A stretch of 64,000 nt of DNA. Origin: Novipirellula aureliae. Its GTDB lineage: Bacteria > Planctomycetota > Planctomycetia > Pirellulales > Pirellulaceae. Shown here in pieces: positions 62,335 to 64,000 of this stretch. The stretch spans positions 404,613 through 468,612 of the forward strand of contig NZ_SJPY01000005.1 of NCBI RefSeq assembly GCF_007860185.1, written 5' to 3'. A program made the position numbers and the translations under genes. The stretch's first letter is position 1. The number at the start of each line of letters is the position of its first letter. The notes under the pieces were generated by a model that saw only the letters and a program-made list of their open reading frames with translations, was not told the DNA's origin and did no database searches.

Positions 62335-63375
62335 ATGGATGATCAGCAGCTCAGTAAACTCGGTTGGAAGTCATGTTTTTCTGGACAACTGACTGAGCTA
62401 GAAGAGCGTACCGCTTTTCCTGTTCGCGTGGGATCGCATTTTGGCAGCCGAGTCCTTTGCCTCACGGGTAAGGATGAGATCACGTTATCGATTGAGCAAT
62501 TGGAAGATTGTGGTGAATTGGCGGTTGGCGACTGGTTGCTCCTGGACAATGAGACACGGCGGGGGGCGAGGAGGCTTCCGCGCGAGTCGCTGATTTCAAG
62601 AAAGGCTGCAGGCGTGAAATCGCAGACGCAGTTGATTGCCGCCAACGTCGACACGCTGTTCATCGTCTGTTCCTGTAATCACGACTTTAACCTGTCCCGA
62701 CTCGAACGGTATTTGGCACTTGCATCCGAGTCGCGTGTTATCCCAATCGTTGTACTCACCAAAGCCGACCTGTGCGAAGATCGTGATGCGTTTCGTCAGC
62801 AAGTGTTGCAATTGCAAAGTGGCTTGATCGTGGAAACCGTTGACGCGAGAGTCCGCGACGACATGGAACCGCTGTCCTATTGGTGTCGCAGCGGCCAAAC
62901 CGTAGCATTGGTAGGATCGTCGGGAGCAGGCAAATCGACACTGGCGATGTCGCTGGGGGCGGCACCTATTTCTACGCAAGGCATTCGAGAGGACGACTCG
63001 AAAGGCCGACACACAACGACGGTCCGTTCGATTCATTGTATCAGCGCCGGGGGCGTTCTGATTGACACGCCGGGCATGCGTGAACTCCAGTTGGTTGACT
63101 GTGAAGAAGGAGTCGCTGAGGTCTTCGATGAGATTGTTGCTTTAGCACAAGGATGCCAGTTCCGCGACTGCAGTCACCAAAGCGAACCAGGCTGTGCTAT
63201 CGCCGAAGCGATCCTGCGAGGCGAACTTGATGCGCGCCGACTCAGGAACTACCAGAAACTTCAAGCGGAACAAGCGAGAAATACTCAGACGCTTCATGAG
63301 CGTCGAAAGCAAGACAAGAAACTCGGCCATTTCTACAGGGCCACACTTTTAGCTAATCAAAAACGAAAGTATTAA
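62335..63375 (+). CDS. rsgA: Ribosome small-subunit GTPase RsgA
   Basis: A 346-residue circularly permuted GTPase. An OB-fold (FPVRVGSHFGSRVLCLTGKD) comes first, then G4 LTKADL (141-146), G1 GSSGAGKST (194-202), the switch GRHTTTVRSI, G3 DTPGMREL and the zinc site CQFRDCSHQSEPGC. RsgA acts in late maturation of the 30S subunit. AGGAAG precedes the ATG at 62335. This is the third ribosome-linked ATPase or GTPase within 6 kb. Confidence 0.92.
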   Translation: MDDQQLSKLGWKSCFSGQLTELEERTAFPVRVGSHFGSRVLCLTGKDEITLSIEQLEDCGELAVGDWLLLDNETRRGARRLPRESLISRKAAGVKSQTQLIAANVDTLFIVCSCNHDFNLSRLERYLALASESRVIPIVVLTKADLCEDRDAFRQQVLQLQSGLIVETVDARVRDDMEPLSYWCRSGQTVALVGSSGAGKSTLAMSLGAAPISTQGIREDDSKGRHTTTVRSIHCISAGGVLIDTPGMRELQLVDCEEGVAEVFDEIVALAQGCQFRDCSHQSEPGCAIAEAILRGELDARRLRNYQKLQAEQARNTQTLHERRKQDKKLGHFYRATLLANQKRKY

Positions 63376-63948
63376 ATCGTTTGATTTGGCAACAACCTTG
63401 AGCGAGTGACCTCCGTCCACCACCGCAACGCGCCGATAAGAAAAGGTATGCGAGCTCATTATTGGGGATTTGAATTCGATTTCGGCACTCTAACCGACGA
63501 CGATCTCCATCGCCGAAACGACGGCGCTACGCTATTTACTCACATTTCGCAGCCCTAAAACAAGGTTTGACGACCAATCACGATTTAGCAGGCAAATTAC
63601 GGCATTAATTGAGTTCACACTATTGATTGCAATTGCCGACATGTACGGGTGACGAAATGATCTCATTTGAAAACACCGAAAAACACTGTGTTTTGCAAGG
63701 GCAAACGCAATCTGAAATTTGGGGTGCGGAATGTGAGTATTTAGTTGGAATTTGACTAGTAAAAACCTCTATGATATGAATCAATCGTGCGCGGCGTCAT
63801 AGGGAAATTCGTTTGATCAATTCAGTGGGTGCATGACCGGGTTTGTGGGGAAGATTGGCCTGGGCTCAAATTGACATGGGATTTACAATAGGAGACGTGC
63901 AGCCCGGAAGGCTGGGAGTTTTAGAGAACACATTTTAGGTAAATTGCC
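63376..63948. other. AT-richer geneless stretch
   Basis: About 570 bases without a gene, lower in GC than its neighbours. It contains AAAACAC...GTGTTTT (near 63673-63697) as a small inverted repeat and AGGAGACGTGCAGCCCGGAA close to the gene start at 63949, probably a leader. Confidence 0.5.
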
Positions 63949-64000
63949 ATGGAATCGGCCTCCAACAGTCCCTCGGCGGACGAAATTGCTAGCCTCGTTG
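63949..64000 (+). CDS. Gene start cut by window edge
   Basis: An ATG begins MESASNSPSADEIASLV and runs off the right edge. The preceding long geneless leader suggests a larger gene starting here. Too little is visible to name it, and no ribosome site is evident at the usual spacing. Confidence 0.35.
   Translation, partial: MESASNSPSADEIASLV

Overview
The window looks like a planctomycete chromosome, most likely Pirellulaceae (Rhodopirellula-like). This is inferred from three things: several families of short palindromic repeats between genes, a REP-associated (Y1) transposase, and protein families frequent in that group (DUF1569, DUF547, NPYAPP-type membrane proteins). I saw no rRNA, tRNA or CRISPR array. 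I had only the sequence, so all family names are from recognition and none is a database result.

Layout. 1-12,064 is a phage-derived or other mobile module. A rightward series of small genes (amidoligase-like, HARE-HTH, DUF4314 and others) is preceded five times by a copied leader with the core ATGGCTCATGTGT. Leftward genes then encode a ParB-methyltransferase, a primase-polymerase and an SF2 helicase whose N-terminus has been replaced by a transposase N-terminus. 12,100-23,200 is ordinary accessory chromosome: UPF0158, two RlaP-type nucleotidyltransferases flanking a REP/transposase unit, a SOUL protein beside a tspO stub, an HD hydrolase, a TacA/TacT toxin-antitoxin pair and an AlkD-like glycosylase. 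23,270-25,190 and 53,170-55,080 are two copies of one glycosyltransferase plus fucosyltransferase-like block.

25,500-52,600 is a metal(loid)/redox island: a triple YHS-like secreted protein, a PiT transporter, ArsS, an ArsM-like methyltransferase, two DUF547 proteins, a mercuric-reductase-like flavoprotein with a TVP38 membrane protein, a TetR/RND efflux operon, an NrtS-like protein, a Crp/Fnr regulator and an ECF sigma/anti-sigma pair. Six genes of this island share the same 26-bp upstream element, TGTAAG(G)-type, 13-bp gap, CGTC. It has the form of an ECF promoter and suggests one regulon run by the sigma factor at 52,002-52,589. The island is partly decayed: both arsenosugar glycosyltransferases are stubs, gdhA has an in-frame TGA, and an LCAT-like gene is cut by a repeat.

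55,082-57,095 is a second phage remnant (head gene, internally deleted portal, prohead-protease start fused to a sulfotransferase). 57,662-63,375 groups ribosome-linked genes: HflX overlapping an ABC-F ATPase, a thiamine-binding protein, Mdp1-like phosphatase, ArsC-like protein and RsgA.

A recurrent theme is repeat-driven remodelling. The CCTAGG-type REP elements lie at gene 3' ends and supply C-terminal tails such as SLGFQPG...RLEA; one element supplies the tails of two convergent genes, and one lies in frame inside a membrane glycosyltransferase.
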